This document shows positions 32,141 through 41,498 of a DNA stretch of 64,000 nt, piece by piece. Source of the DNA: Methanogenium sp. S4BF. GTDB taxonomy: Archaea > Halobacteriota > Methanomicrobia > Methanomicrobiales > Methanomicrobiaceae. The notes beneath the pieces are model-generated. The model did no database searches. It saw only the letters and a program-made list of their open reading frames with translations, and was not told the origin of the DNA. The first letter of the stretch is position 1; every line of letters starts with the position of its first letter. A program made the translations under genes and the position numbers. The DNA is taken from contig NZ_CP091277.1 in assembly GCF_029633965.1 (NCBI RefSeq), positions 1,175,940 to 1,239,939 of the forward strand, read 5' to 3'.

Positions 32141-33865
32141 ATGAGACAGCAGGTGACGAATACAGATATTGCCGCGATGCTCACGGAGATTGCAGATATC
32201 CTCACGCTCAGGGGAGTCGCATTCAAACCGCGTGCCTACCTCAGGGCGGCCCGTGCCATCGAATCCCTTGATGAGGAGATCACCGACATCTATGACCGCG
32301 GCGAACTTGAAACGATTCCCGGCGTGGGGTCTGCCATCGCAGCGAAGATCACGACCATCATGGAAGAGGGCACCCTCCCCTATCTCGACCAGCTGCGTGA
32401 AGAGGTGCCGCCGGGTCTCCGCGATCTGATGGAAATTGAAGGGATTGGCCCGAAAAAGGCTCACCTCCTGTATACCGAACGGGGCATCACCGGCATCGAA
32501 GACCTCGAGGCTGCGGTGAACGGAAAACAGGTGCGCACCATCCGGGGGTTCGGGGAGCAGTCGGAAAAAAAGATCGCGGAGAGTATCCGGGTCTGGAAGG
32601 AGCGGCACACCCGCTTTCTCCTTGGATACATCCTGCATGATGCAGAGGCAATCGGGAAGAAACTCCAAAGCCATCCGGCAGTCATGGAGGCGTGTCTGGC
32701 GGGGTCCATCCGCCGCCGGAAGGAGACCATCGGGGATGTGGATATTCTGGTCTCCACCGACGACCCGGACACGGTCTCGGCATTCTTCTGCTCACTCCCC
32801 GAACGACGGCGGGTGCTGATGCAGGGGCCGAAACGATCCACGATTGTGCTGGCAGAGAACCTGCATGTCGACCTGCGGGTGATACGGCAGGGCCAGTTCG
32901 GCGCCGCCCTCCAGTACTTCACCGGTTCAAAGGCACATAACATCCGCCTGCGCCAGCGTGCCATCGACCGTGGATGGAAACTGAACGAATACGGCCTTAC
33001 GACACGGGATGGAGCTGAGGTCATCGCCCGTGAACGGGAGGAGGATATTTATGACGCCCTGGGCCTTGCCTTCATCCCTCCCGAACTCCGGGAGAACAGC
33101 GGCGAAATCGAGGCGGCGGCGGAAGAGAGGCTTCCCCGTCTCATTGGGTACGGGGAGGTGAAAGGCGACCTGCATGTGCATACCCGGTGGAGCGACGGCG
33201 CTCATACCATCCGGGAGATGGCAGAGGCCGCACGGGAACGGGGATGCGAATATATCGCCATATGCGACCACTCGGAGGGTCTGCCCGTTGCCCACGGCAT
33301 TTCCGCAGACGCCATTTTCAAACAGGGCAAAGAGATTGCCGACCTGAACCGGGAGCCCGACGGCATCACCGTGCTGCACGGCATCGAGGCAAACATCGAC
33401 CGCGACGGAAGTCTGGATGTCAGAAAGAAGGTCCTCCGCGACCTCGACTTCGTGATCGGCAGCATCCACTCCTCATTCCGGCAGCCGGAAGCGGAGATGA
33501 CCGAACGGCTGCTCACCGCCATCCACCATGACCATCTGGACATGATCGGCCACCCCACCGGCCGCCTCATCATGAAACGGGACCCATACCGGTTTGATAT
33601 GGACACGGTCTTTGAAGCGGCGGCCGCAGCACATGTCCTGATGGAAATAAACGCATTCCCCACCCGGCTCGACCTCTCGGATGTCAACTGCCGGAGGGCA
33701 CATGCCTCCGGCGTGATGATGGGAATCGGGACCGATGCCCACCATATGGACCATCTCCGGTACCTTGAACTGGGCATTGCGGTGGCCCGGAGGGGGTGGC
33801 TGGAAAAGGGGGATGTGATCAATACGCGGCCGCTTGCGGAATTCAGTGCATGGCTGGAGAAGTGA
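32141..33865 (+). CDS. polX: PolX, family X DNA polymerase with PHP exonuclease domain
   Basis: The protein is 574 residues from ATG 32141 (MRQQVTNTDIAAML). Two ATGs just upstream and one at 32087 are possible but add non-conserved residues. The N-terminal 8-kDa and helix-hairpin-helix region has ETIPGVGSAIAAKI and MEIEGIGPKKAHLLY. The polymerase palm holds the catalytic carboxylates in TIGDVDILV and HVDLRVI, with YFTGSKAHNIRLRQRA in the fingers/thumb. The PHP domain (about 345-574) has metal ligands in DLHVHTRWSDG, CDHSEG, HGIEANI and GTDAHH. Such enzymes fill short gaps and excise 3' ends in base-excision repair. Length and layout are normal. Confidence 0.95.
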   Translation: MRQQVTNTDIAAMLTEIADILTLRGVAFKPRAYLRAARAIESLDEEITDIYDRGELETIPGVGSAIAAKITTIMEEGTLPYLDQLREEVPPGLRDLMEIEGIGPKKAHLLYTERGITGIEDLEAAVNGKQVRTIRGFGEQSEKKIAESIRVWKERHTRFLLGYILHDAEAIGKKLQSHPAVMEACLAGSIRRRKETIGDVDILVSTDDPDTVSAFFCSLPERRRVLMQGPKRSTIVLAENLHVDLRVIRQGQFGAALQYFTGSKAHNIRLRQRAIDRGWKLNEYGLTTRDGAEVIAREREEDIYDALGLAFIPPELRENSGEIEAAAEERLPRLIGYGEVKGDLHVHTRWSDGAHTIREMAEAARERGCEYIAICDHSEGLPVAHGISADAIFKQGKEIADLNREPDGITVLHGIEANIDRDGSLDVRKKVLRDLDFVIGSIHSSFRQPEAEMTERLLTAIHHDHLDMIGHPTGRLIMKRDPYRFDMDTVFEAAAAAHVLMEINAFPTRLDLSDVNCRRAHASGVMMGIGTDAHHMDHLRYLELGIAVARRGWLEKGDVINTRPLAEFSAWLEK

Positions 33866-34085
33866 GAGGCAACGGTGCCTGAGCCTGAAATAAGACCTCA
33901 GGTTCACGGAGGCGCAGAAAATGGGATTCACATCACCCGACAAATCCCACCGATAGCCATCAATCCATCCGCAGGAGGCAGTCATCCGGAAAAGAAGAAA
34001 TCTGGAATTGCGATGCAGAGGAGTACGGGTGGCAAAAATGATAAACGGGTGAGCCAAAAAAGAGAGAGAGATGAATTGATGTTTC

Positions 34086-34577
34086 TCAGACGACCAGTTT
34101 ACATTTCACCTGGACGTTTCCGTCAAAACTGTGTCCCACCCCGATTGAGTTGAATCCGGTATAATACATGCCGAAATTACCATCATACCCGGTGAATGAC
34201 AAGGTATCCGGCTCAGCGTTTGAACCTTCGCCATAATCGGCAACAGTAAGGGACCAGTCGCCATCTGCATCAGACCCGGAGAGTTGTGCATAGAAACCGG
34301 GAGCACCGTTATTCTCGCCGAGGCCACAAACGAAGGATTCAACATCCAGCTTCAGTTTTTCCATCGACTCGTGATAAACGATGTGGACTTCACCCTTTAC
34401 CTCACCATCCTTTTCCATCGCATGGAAAGTGACGGTTATATTCCCGACGGCATCATCATATACCATCCCCCCTCCATTGACCTTGCAGCTATCCCACTCA
34501 CAGCACACCGCTGACGCAACACCTGTCATCGCAAGCAGAATGGTGCATGCAATCAGCCCTGCATAAATCTTCTTCAT
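34086..34577 (-). CDS. Small secreted hypothetical protein
   Basis: A 163-residue protein with a clear signal peptide (MKKIYAGLIACTILLAM, cleavage about A-S-A at 22-24) and a GGAGGT ribosome-binding site 5-6 bp before ATG 34577. The mature part is acidic and probably beta-rich, with four Cys (three near the start CCEWDSC, one in VESFVCGLGE) plus one near the end, consistent with an exported disulfide-bonded or metal-binding fold. No family was identified with confidence. It borders the insertion sequence. Confidence 0.7.
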   Translation of the reverse strand: MKKIYAGLIACTILLAMTGVASAVCCEWDSCKVNGGGMVYDDAVGNITVTFHAMEKDGEVKGEVHIVYHESMEKLKLDVESFVCGLGENNGAPGFYAQLSGSDADGDWSLTVADYGEGSNAEPDTLSFTGYDGNFGMYYTGFNSIGVGHSFDGNVQVKCKLVV

Positions 34578-34739
34578 TTTTTACCTCCGTGCACCGGGGA
34601 TGTTACCCGGGCACCACCACACATTGACGCCCTGAAGAAGGACATACCAATACCACACCGACGGAAACGAATCATAGAGAATTTCTAAAAACCCCACCCA
34701 ACCAGAAGTACTTTATACACCTCTTTCGATCACTAATTG

Positions 34740-35681
34740 ATGAGTAATTTCACTAATTTTGCAATTAGGTATGAATACGAGCGTATTGCTGAATTGGGTG
34801 ATAAGCTAGGAGAAGTTGAGAAATTGATCGACTGGGAAGCGTTCCGCCCCTTCCTTACAGGTCTCTATTCGAATAACACCGAAAAGGGTGGTCGCCCTAA
34901 TCTTGACGAAATTCTGATGTTAAAGATGCTTATTCTGCAACAATGGCATGGTTTGTCGGATCCAGAACTTGAACGACAAGCGAATGACCGAATATCCTTT
35001 CGTCAGTTTCTGGGATTTCCGGATAAAATCCCTGATCGTTCAACGATCTGGGCTTTTCGTGAAAGGCTCTCTTTATCCGGAAAAGACAAAGATATCTGGA
35101 ACGAACTTCAGCGTCAGCTGGATGCAAAAGGTCTCACAATAAAGAAAGGGATGATTCAGGATGCAACCTTCATCCATTCGGATCCCGGGCATGCATCTTC
35201 TGATACTCCTCGGGGAGAGGAGGCAAAGACCAGGAGAAGTAAAGATGGAACCTGGACAAAAAAAGGAGGGACATCTCATTTTGGATTCAAATTGCATGCC
35301 ATCATTGACAGAGAATATGATTTGATCCGAAGGGTATGCACAACAACTGCATCCGTTCACGACAGCCAGATAGACTTGTCTGAAGAAGGTGAAGTAGTGT
35401 ATCGCGATAGAGGGTATCAGGGAGCAAAATGCAAAGGATACGATGCAACCATGAAGAGGGGGGCCAGAGGCCATCCCATTGGTATACGGGACAAACTCCG
35501 AAATGAGAGAATCAGTCGAAAAAGGACAAAAGGAGAAAGACCATTTGCTGTCATAAAATCAGTATTTACTTCTGGAACTGTGAGAGTGACAGAATTGGGC
35601 AGAGTAAGGGTGAAGAATATGTTTTCTGCATTTTCATACAATCTCTATCAGTTGAGAACGATTGAAAAACAGAGTCTTTAG
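34740..35681 (+). mobile_element. IS5-like insertion element: transposase gene
   Basis: A 313-residue DDE transposase from ATG 34740; a TTG one codon earlier is less likely. It has an N-terminal DUF772-type helical domain (GRPNLDEILMLKMLILQQW, LSDPELERQANDRISFRQFL) and DDE catalytic segments MIQDATFIHSD, VYRDRGYQGAK and TKGERPFAVIKS. The GC content is visibly lower than that of the flanking genes, in line with recent arrival. The reading frame is complete, so it may be active. Clear terminal inverted repeats and target duplications could not be found by eye, so the element ends are not set. Confidence 0.88.
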
Positions 35682-35741
35682 AGCGATAGCCATCTGAAAT
35701 TGCCTAATTATGAATGACTATGTGAGACAATTTCCCTCTAT

Positions 35742-35894
35742 TTAGGCATTTATTGTGATATTGTTGTTCGAAAAATGGGGATAAAAGTAATCCTCCATAA
35801 TAAATACCTGTGGAATGATTCCTTTCCGTCCCGCTCTCACTTCCCTGATTTTCTCCAGAGGCAATCCTAGATACACCTCATAGCCCATATACAT
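35742..35894 (-). CDS. Possible short ORF or gene remnant beside the transposase
   Basis: The gap 35682-36090 is AT-rich and gene-free apart from this 50-codon frame, which begins MYMGYEVYLGLPLEKIREV and ends at a TAA. The sequence is protein-like, but no family was recognised and no ribosome-binding site is clear. It could be the tail of a gene cut when the insertion element arrived. Confidence 0.25.
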   Translation of the reverse strand: MYMGYEVYLGLPLEKIREVRAGRKGIIPQVFIMEDYFYPHFSNNNITINA

Positions 35895-36090
35895 TATGGG
35901 ACCAAATTGAACCAGGATTGTAATTTTAAGCTTAAATTATCACAATAATGCAACCGGATGCCGCCCAATTTTTTATTCATGCAATTTATGTGTTCAGAAG
36001 AAGTCATATCCCGCGATATGATTTCAAATACGGAATCGAAGGCAAAAATGCCAATATCTTCCTGATGTAGTCCCGGCGGAAAACGATCGG

Positions 36091-36993
36091 TTACGGATTT
36101 CTCACGAGACGTCCATCCCCCTCCAGTGCCGCAAGGGCACGAAGGGCGCTTATCTCCTTATCCTTGATCTCAAGCATGATATCGACGTCAAAGGGCCGGA
36201 TTGCCCCGGTGAACCCCAGAAAATCAGGAATATCGATCGTTGCCGCATGCCGCCCCGGCCGACCGTCCGGGTCCTGCGTGCTGTAATCGACCATCGGGAG
36301 GCCGTCACGGGACCCCCATGTCGCGGCAACGTCCGGATAAATCTCTCCCGCCGCTTCCTCATACGAGGCGTTCACCCGGTGATGCAGGGTGTCAAAGATG
36401 ACCGGTACGCCTGTCTCTGCATGAACATGAAGACAGTCGCGGGCCGTATACCGCCGGTCGTCGTTTTCTATCACAAGGCGGCGGAGGACCGGTTCATCAA
36501 GGTTGAGATACCGGTCAATAAACCGGGCAATGCCCGCCTCGCGGTCGCCGTAGACCCCGCCGACATGGAGCTGAATCTTCGCGGTCGTATCAAGCCCGAG
36601 CAGGTCCAGCACCTCTGCGTGATAGGCAAGTTCGGCAATGCTTCGCCCGAGAATATCCGGGTCTTTTGCATTGAGCAGGATGAACTGGTCCGGGTGCATC
36701 GATATCCGCATCGCATGCTCCCGAATATATGCCCCGATGGCAGAGAACTCTTCCCGGAAGGTCTCCTGCCAGTCGGCCGTGCATACCGGGTGGGAGGCGA
36801 AGGGGACGAGGTCTGAGGTGAGACGGAAGAAGAGAATCCCGTGGCCGGCATTATACCGGAGAATTTCTCCGAGGCACGCAAGGTTCCCCGCCAGTGTCGA
36901 GAGCAGGCGCTCATCGGAATAGGAGCGGAGACGAAACGTCCGGCTGCTCCGGCAGGAGAGCGACTGGTTAATGCACGGGTATCCTATTTTCAT
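36091..36993 (-). CDS. uvsE: UvsE/UVDE-family UV-damage endonuclease
   Basis: A 300-residue TIM-barrel nuclease. The start MKIGYPCIN, the RISMHPDQFILLN block, LHVGGVYGDREAGIARF, RLVIENDD and VPVIFDTLHH carry the metal-binding His, Glu and Asp residues of UVDE enzymes. The C-terminal MVDYSTQ and DVDIMLEIKDKE motifs are also present. It nicks DNA 5' of UV photoproducts and other lesions in an alternative excision repair route. AGGTGA lies just before ATG 36993. Length is normal. Confidence 0.92.
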   Translation of the reverse strand: MKIGYPCINQSLSCRSSRTFRLRSYSDERLLSTLAGNLACLGEILRYNAGHGILFFRLTSDLVPFASHPVCTADWQETFREEFSAIGAYIREHAMRISMHPDQFILLNAKDPDILGRSIAELAYHAEVLDLLGLDTTAKIQLHVGGVYGDREAGIARFIDRYLNLDEPVLRRLVIENDDRRYTARDCLHVHAETGVPVIFDTLHHRVNASYEEAAGEIYPDVAATWGSRDGLPMVDYSTQDPDGRPGRHAATIDIPDFLGFTGAIRPFDVDIMLEIKDKEISALRALAALEGDGRLVRNP

Positions 36994-37065
36994 TCTTCAC
37001 CTGCAAAAGGCGGGGAATGGTCGTGCCTCATCCAAATGGCGCTCCGATTCACCGGAAGAACGATA

Positions 37066-37467
37066 TTACTGGAGCGACGCATGCATCCTTCTTGTCTGCG
37101 GCATGCCTTCGCGTATCCAGTCCCATGCATCCTGCTCACAGTTCTTCCGGAAGAACCGGAGATCACTGTTCGGGAAGAGGAAGAAATGGTCCACATAGTT
37201 TAGTTTTCTCTCCCATTCCTCGTCACCAACGATGGCCTGACGCTCGATATACAGCACCCGTGAGTCCTCCCTCACGTCATCGTCCATTGCCCCGATACCC
37301 TCACTCTGCAGATCGGAGATATCAACAAACAGACGTATCACGCCATATTCCTCTATTGCCCGGCGCAATGGCGGCATGAAGACTTCATAATAATCTTCAC
37401 TCGTAATCTCACCGATGAACTGAAACCCAACCAGACATCCGTGGCTTTCCGATAGTAATTCAATCAT
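37066..37467 (-). CDS. SpoIIAA-like (STAS-fold) protein
   Basis: A 133-residue soluble protein resembling the SpoIIAA-like family (DUF3478). It has an N-terminal VGFQFIGEITSEDY strand/helix, the IRLFVDISDLQ central strand and the VDHFFLFPNSDLRFF region. GAGGTGAGG precedes ATG 37467. Members have a STAS/CRAL-TRIO-like fold of mostly unknown role. It lies 73 bp upstream of uvsE on the same strand and may be co-transcribed. The 340-bp gap on its other side (37468-37806) holds no supported gene. Confidence 0.75.
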   Translation of the reverse strand: MIELLSESHGCLVGFQFIGEITSEDYYEVFMPPLRRAIEEYGVIRLFVDISDLQSEGIGAMDDDVREDSRVLYIERQAIVGDEEWERKLNYVDHFFLFPNSDLRFFRKNCEQDAWDWIREGMPQTRRMHASLQ

Positions 37468-37806
37468 TTTTCCTCACCTCTTCTCCCCCGAACATGGGAA
37501 TGACACAATAGAATCCGATGCATATCACCAGAACATCACCTCTCCTTCACCCCCTTTGGGAAGAATGGTTCTCACGCGATCACGGCCCCCCCGGCCCTCA
37601 ATAGTTTCGTCTTCCCATGCAGTCCTGAGGGTGGGTAGAATGTAATCAGAAGAGTAAATATCTTTTTGCCGGATGCCGGGGCGCAATGGATGAGCTACCG
37701 GTGCATGCGGAACGCATCCTTCATTTTGCCGACATGAGGTGAGAATCCAAACCATGCCATAAATAATGCCGGAAACGAAAAGGGGGGTGTATATCGGGGA
37801 GGCAAT

Positions 37807-38565
37807 TCACCCGAGTGTCCGGTTAAAGAACCTCACCATCTCCCCGTATGCGTCACGGGCGGCACTACTCTCCGAGAGCATTCCGTCTTCAATCATGAAC
37901 CCATGCGGCTCGCCCTGGTAGACCTTCAGTTCAAAGTACACGTCAGCGGCATCAAGTGCCGTCGCATAGCGGTAGATGTCTGCCACCGGACTCGGTTGAT
38001 CCCGGCTGCCATGAATGATCAGGATGGGATCAGCAATCTCACCGGTGAGGCTCGCGGGGGTGGTTTCATTATTAAACCCGCCGGAATACGGGAATCCGTA
38101 CCAGGCGACGCCAGACCTGAAATCACCGATTTGGGGCAAAAACAGCATGGTATAGCGGCCGCCGGCACAGAACCCGGTCAGGCCAAGGCGGCTCGTGTCG
38201 ACATCAGCACGGGTCCCGAGATAGGAGACGGCATCCCGGACCAGCTGCTCCACCACATCGTCTGACGGCGATTTCTCAAAGGTCTGCCATTCGGGTGCGA
38301 TGACCACATATCCCTCCCCTGCAAACCGGTCCACCATCTCACGGTAGCCGGGTTCAGGTCCGTTGAACGAATGAATCAGCACGATGCCCGGATACAGCCC
38401 GGTGCCGCCCGGTGCCGCGATATAGGCGGGATAAATCTGTCCGCCGCTGGTGATCGGTACCGATGCTCCTTCCTGCATGCCCCCGTCAGACTCATCCCCG
38501 GAGTCGACGCATCCTGCGATGCAGGCAAGAATCACGAGCATGCCGATACAGATGATAGTTCTCAT
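37807..38565 (-). CDS. Dienelactone-hydrolase-family lipoprotein
   Basis: A 252-residue protein with a lipoprotein signal (ILACIAGC, Cys about 18). The alpha/beta-hydrolase domain has the Cys nucleophile elbow GFCAGGRY, acid residue in HGSRDQPSP and His in QGEPHGFMI, the dienelactone hydrolase Cys-Asp-His triad. The export signal is unusual for classical cytosolic DLH, so it probably hydrolyses an ester or lactone outside the membrane. The substrate is unknown. Confidence 0.85.
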   Translation of the reverse strand: MRTIICIGMLVILACIAGCVDSGDESDGGMQEGASVPITSGGQIYPAYIAAPGGTGLYPGIVLIHSFNGPEPGYREMVDRFAGEGYVVIAPEWQTFEKSPSDDVVEQLVRDAVSYLGTRADVDTSRLGLTGFCAGGRYTMLFLPQIGDFRSGVAWYGFPYSGGFNNETTPASLTGEIADPILIIHGSRDQPSPVADIYRYATALDAADVYFELKVYQGEPHGFMIEDGMLSESSAARDAYGEMVRFFNRTLG

Positions 38566-38863
38566 ATATCTCCCTCAACCGGGGGGATGCGTCTCCATTC
38601 CTCTTCTCCGGATAAATAGGTTGTGACGGAGAGTCGTCATGCTGCTGTTAAATCCCATTCGTGACCGGATTCCCCTAATCATGAACGTATTAAAGGAAAA
38701 TGAGAGTGAATTTTGAGCGGGAAAAGGAGACGGATTGAAAAAATGGAGAGCATTGGTAATAGCATATGGTATCGTGTGGCCCTCCAGCCATACTGCAATA
38801 CCCGGACAGTCACAATATACAGTCCTTACATTTCTGATTGCCGCAATCGATGTTATCAATTTT

Positions 38864-39093
38864 ATAGGCCAGGCACCACCCATGCAACGTGGAGCGGAAA
38901 TGGCGGATCTGCATCCTATGTCTCATTTGGCAGGGCACTTGGGTATATGGACGGCGTTTGGCAGGACGTGCACGGCGCAGGCGCTCAGCGCAGTGATCCA
39001 AAGGCAGGGGACGCATCGGATTATCCCGAGGGCCATGGCCCGCAGGGAGATGCCATCAGGATTGAGAACTTTGTCCGCCTTGTCCGGAGATAA
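38864..39093 (+). pseudogene. C-terminal fragment of a Lcl_C/DUF1566-like protein
   Basis: The plus frame ending at the TAA at 39091 encodes YVSFGRALGYMDGVWQDVHG, then AGAQRSDPKAGDASDYPEGH and GPQGDAIRIENFVRLVRR. This resembles the C-terminal end of DUF1566/Lcl_C domains (ending N-x-VR-x-VR), recalled from memory. Sequence upstream in this frame is unrelated and has no start or signal peptide, so the gene seems 5'-truncated. The surrounding gaps (38566-38863, 39094-39368) show no other gene. Confidence 0.45.
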
Positions 39094-39368
39094 AGAGAGA
39101 CGGGTACACCATCCAAACACTCCGACAATATCTCTTGGAAAAAACAGCGACACATAACATTCCGGGACTCAGTCCGAATATGGAAATACTCAGAACAATC
39201 CCGGATATCTAAAAGAGAAGAGCATAAACGCGACATCCCTTCCTCTTCTCATTTCATATGATGAACGCCGCCCCTGGAGAACTGTTTTCCCGTTTATCAT
39301 AGTGCGCCTCTTTCTATCGTATTTCAGAACGGCAATCCAGAATACCAATAGGGAGAATGGACACAGGA

Positions 39369-41012
39369 CTATGCGAAATACTGTATCTCCCCTTCCGTCC
39401 GCTCCCGTACAGGCATCACTCCGGGAAACGCCCGCTCCAGAAGCTCCCGGTTGAAGTGCGCCCATGTGACGGTCTGCGTCCCTGCTGTCACGGATGAGGA
39501 GGAGGAGGAGGAGGAGGAATCCGGGTAAACCACGCTCTCACCCTCCCCTGTCAGGTGCAGGTCAGGAAAGTGCCCGCTCGTATAAAGACCGTCACAGAGG
39601 AGGAGTTCGTTCAGGTCCCGGATCACCGCCTGCCCGGCCGGGGAACCGGCAGGAACCTCACTGTCGCCGGGGACGGCGATGATGTTCTGCACCCGGTGTG
39701 AGAGCCGCCCGAGGATATCACGGGCCGCCAGAGTCCGGGTGTCCCGGAGGTGCCGGAGAAACCGCAGCGCTGCCGGGAGGTCTTCCGGCGCAAACAGGAC
39801 ACCGCCCTGCCCGGACGCCGGAATCGTCACCCATGACCGGAAAAAGTAGTTTGCCTCCCTCGCAGGCCGTGTCGCAGAGCTCTCGCTGATGGCAGGCGGC
39901 CGCTGATCGGTCGTGAACGCCCCGTCATAGTAGACAGTCCGCCCGTTCTCCAGATCGATCTCTAAGAGCGCCGACCCGCTCCCGCCATCATCCTGTGATA
40001 CCACATGTCCGGGGTGGAACCGGACCATCTCCACCATCGGGTCATGCTCCACATCACGCACCAGCGCGAGATCCCGGACCGCCGTAAACATGAGCGTAAA
40101 GAGCGGATAGTCCAGAGAGCCTGAATACGGTTTCCAGTCACCGAAGAGAAAATATTCAAGGGCGGCGGGTGACGCCCGGATAAGGGCGAGAATGGGGAGA
40201 ATCCAGTGCTGGTACTCAAACCGCAGATAATGCTCCCCTATGCCGGTGGGATAGCGTTTCAGCCAGGGGTGATGCACAAATGTCTCCCGGTTACCGGATT
40301 CTATCGCCGTCATCCGCTCCTCATCAGAGAAACCGTCCGGAAACACCGGGAGCCTGAGTCCGACCGCCGGAGAGCAGGCAGACTGCTCCGAAATATATGC
40401 CGCAAAGGAGCAGGGAGGGGCTCCGCTATTCACCGATTCGGTGCGGTAATACTGTTCGAATACCTTCGGTGCTTCATACATATCCCAGTCCCTCAGCGGG
40501 ATGCTCCGCTGAATCTCGACCCCTTTTTGGGAGAGAATGTACCTGACCAGACCTGCGCTGGTGTGCTCCATGACATAGGCATTCATCAGCGCCCGCTGCA
40601 TCCCCGGGTCCTTGACCATCCGGAACAGGTATTTCATAATCCTGAGGTACGGCTCATACCCTTCCAGCAGGTAGTAATGCGGCGTCTTTCCGCTCTGCCG
40701 CGGCGCCCGGATCATAACAGATCCCAGTATCCCGAGTGCACAGAGGTCCTCACAGATTTTCCCCGCCCAGTCCTTTGAGATTGACGTCTTCCCCTGCGAA
40801 AGATAGGACGTCCCGAAATCTTCGTGGATCCTTGACGGATAGGAGTAGAAGCGGCACCCCCCTGACGCTGTCGGATACCGGACGCCGCATCCCTTCTGCA
40901 AACCGGGTTTTGTGGACACACCCGTGTTCACCACAAAGTACCAGAGCACCTCCCACTTCTGCCTCGTCATCTCTTCCGGTTCCATAGGTGAAACTGTCCT
41001 GTTGTGTTCCAT
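39369..41012 (-). CDS. Unrecognised protein with N-terminal winged-helix-like region
   Basis: The protein is 547 residues from ATG 41012 (MEHNRTVSPMEPEEM). Longer readings back to 41117 run through an array of direct repeats and are disfavoured. Residues about 15-120 (RQKWEVLWYFV, KDWAGKICEDLCALGIL, HYYLLEGYEPYLRI) look like a helical or winged-helix module that may bind nucleic acid. The rest has no recognised domain, though it looks folded (FEYQHWILPILALI). A nine-Ser stretch near the C-terminus is encoded by a trinucleotide repeat. No membrane segments are seen. Function unknown. Confidence 0.65.
   Translation of the reverse strand: MEHNRTVSPMEPEEMTRQKWEVLWYFVVNTGVSTKPGLQKGCGVRYPTASGGCRFYSYPSRIHEDFGTSYLSQGKTSISKDWAGKICEDLCALGILGSVMIRAPRQSGKTPHYYLLEGYEPYLRIMKYLFRMVKDPGMQRALMNAYVMEHTSAGLVRYILSQKGVEIQRSIPLRDWDMYEAPKVFEQYYRTESVNSGAPPCSFAAYISEQSACSPAVGLRLPVFPDGFSDEERMTAIESGNRETFVHHPWLKRYPTGIGEHYLRFEYQHWILPILALIRASPAALEYFLFGDWKPYSGSLDYPLFTLMFTAVRDLALVRDVEHDPMVEMVRFHPGHVVSQDDGGSGSALLEIDLENGRTVYYDGAFTTDQRPPAISESSATRPAREANYFFRSWVTIPASGQGGVLFAPEDLPAALRFLRHLRDTRTLAARDILGRLSHRVQNIIAVPGDSEVPAGSPAGQAVIRDLNELLLCDGLYTSGHFPDLHLTGEGESVVYPDSSSSSSSSSVTAGTQTVTWAHFNRELLERAFPGVMPVRERTEGEIQYFA
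39496..39519. repeat. Trinucleotide microsatellite (GAG)7GAA
   Basis: On the plus strand GAG is repeated seven times and followed by GAA, encoding most of a poly-Ser run in the minus-strand gene. Copy-number changes would lengthen or shorten the Ser run without breaking the frame. Confidence 0.85.
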
Positions 41013-41059
41013 GAAAAATACCCGTTCAGAGGTCATCAATGCACCGGATAATAACGCGG

Positions 41060-41126
41060 AACGCATCGACACATACCGCTGCCCGCCAACGCGTCGACTC
41101 GGCAGAAAACGACTCAACGCGTCGAC
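41060..41126. repeat. Three AACGC(A/G)TCGAC direct repeats with an exact 28-bp period
   Basis: AACGCATCGAC starts at 41060, and AACGCGTCGAC starts at 41088 and 41116. The 17-bp spacers are unrelated. The array sits between the divergent unknown gene (start 41012) and the 37-residue protein gene (start 41208), which suits a cooperative operator. No replication gene is near to suggest an origin. Confidence 0.65.
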
Positions 41127-41207
41127 CGAATCCCGGAATACCCGACTCTTTCACGGGATTTATCATTCACGTTTTCACATCTTAGTATAGCAGCAAGGAG
41201 GTGAATC

Positions 41208-41321
41208 ATGGCAAAGAAAAACGATAACCAGAAGGGCGCATCCCGTAACCAGTCCGGTGCCGAGAAGAGCGGTAAGGACTTCAAGTCTAACGCCCAGTCT
41301 GCAGGAAAGGGAAGAAAATAA
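41208..41321 (+). CDS. 37-residue basic, low-complexity protein
   Basis: ATG 41208 follows AAGGAGGTGA, a near-perfect Shine-Dalgarno sequence with 4-5 bp spacing, so efficient translation is likely. The peptide starts MAKKNDNQKGASRNQSG and ends SAGKGRK. It is rich in Lys, Gly, Ser, Asn and Gln, lacks hydrophobic clusters and should be unfolded alone. This composition recalls small stress, nucleic-acid-binding or desiccation-type proteins, but no family is identified. The three 28-bp-spaced repeats lie just upstream. A pyrimidine-rich CCCCTCCCCTTTT follows the stop and may terminate. Confidence 0.75.
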   Translation: MAKKNDNQKGASRNQSGAEKSGKDFKSNAQSAGKGRK

Positions 41322-41498
41322 TCCCCTCCCCTTTTCAGATTCAAAAATAACTCTCTTTATTTCGGCTGCCGCATAGGCAGGGACAGTTTTTTCTGACGGA
41401 TTCTTTTCTGAACCCGTGATTGCTCTCAGGATTTTTCAGGGCCGTATCAGCCGTTTCCTGCTGTGCCGTACGTATTTTTTATGTCCCGTGCCTTTCCG

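Noticed and set aside
34650-35780. Terminal inverted repeats for the IS5-like element
   Set aside because: Several short matches (such as AATTTC near both sides) were tried, but none gave a consistent pair of ends with a target duplication.
37525-37755. Minus-strand 76-codon frame between the SpoIIAA-like and DLH genes
   Set aside because: Low-quality translation without start context or similarity; not supported as a gene.
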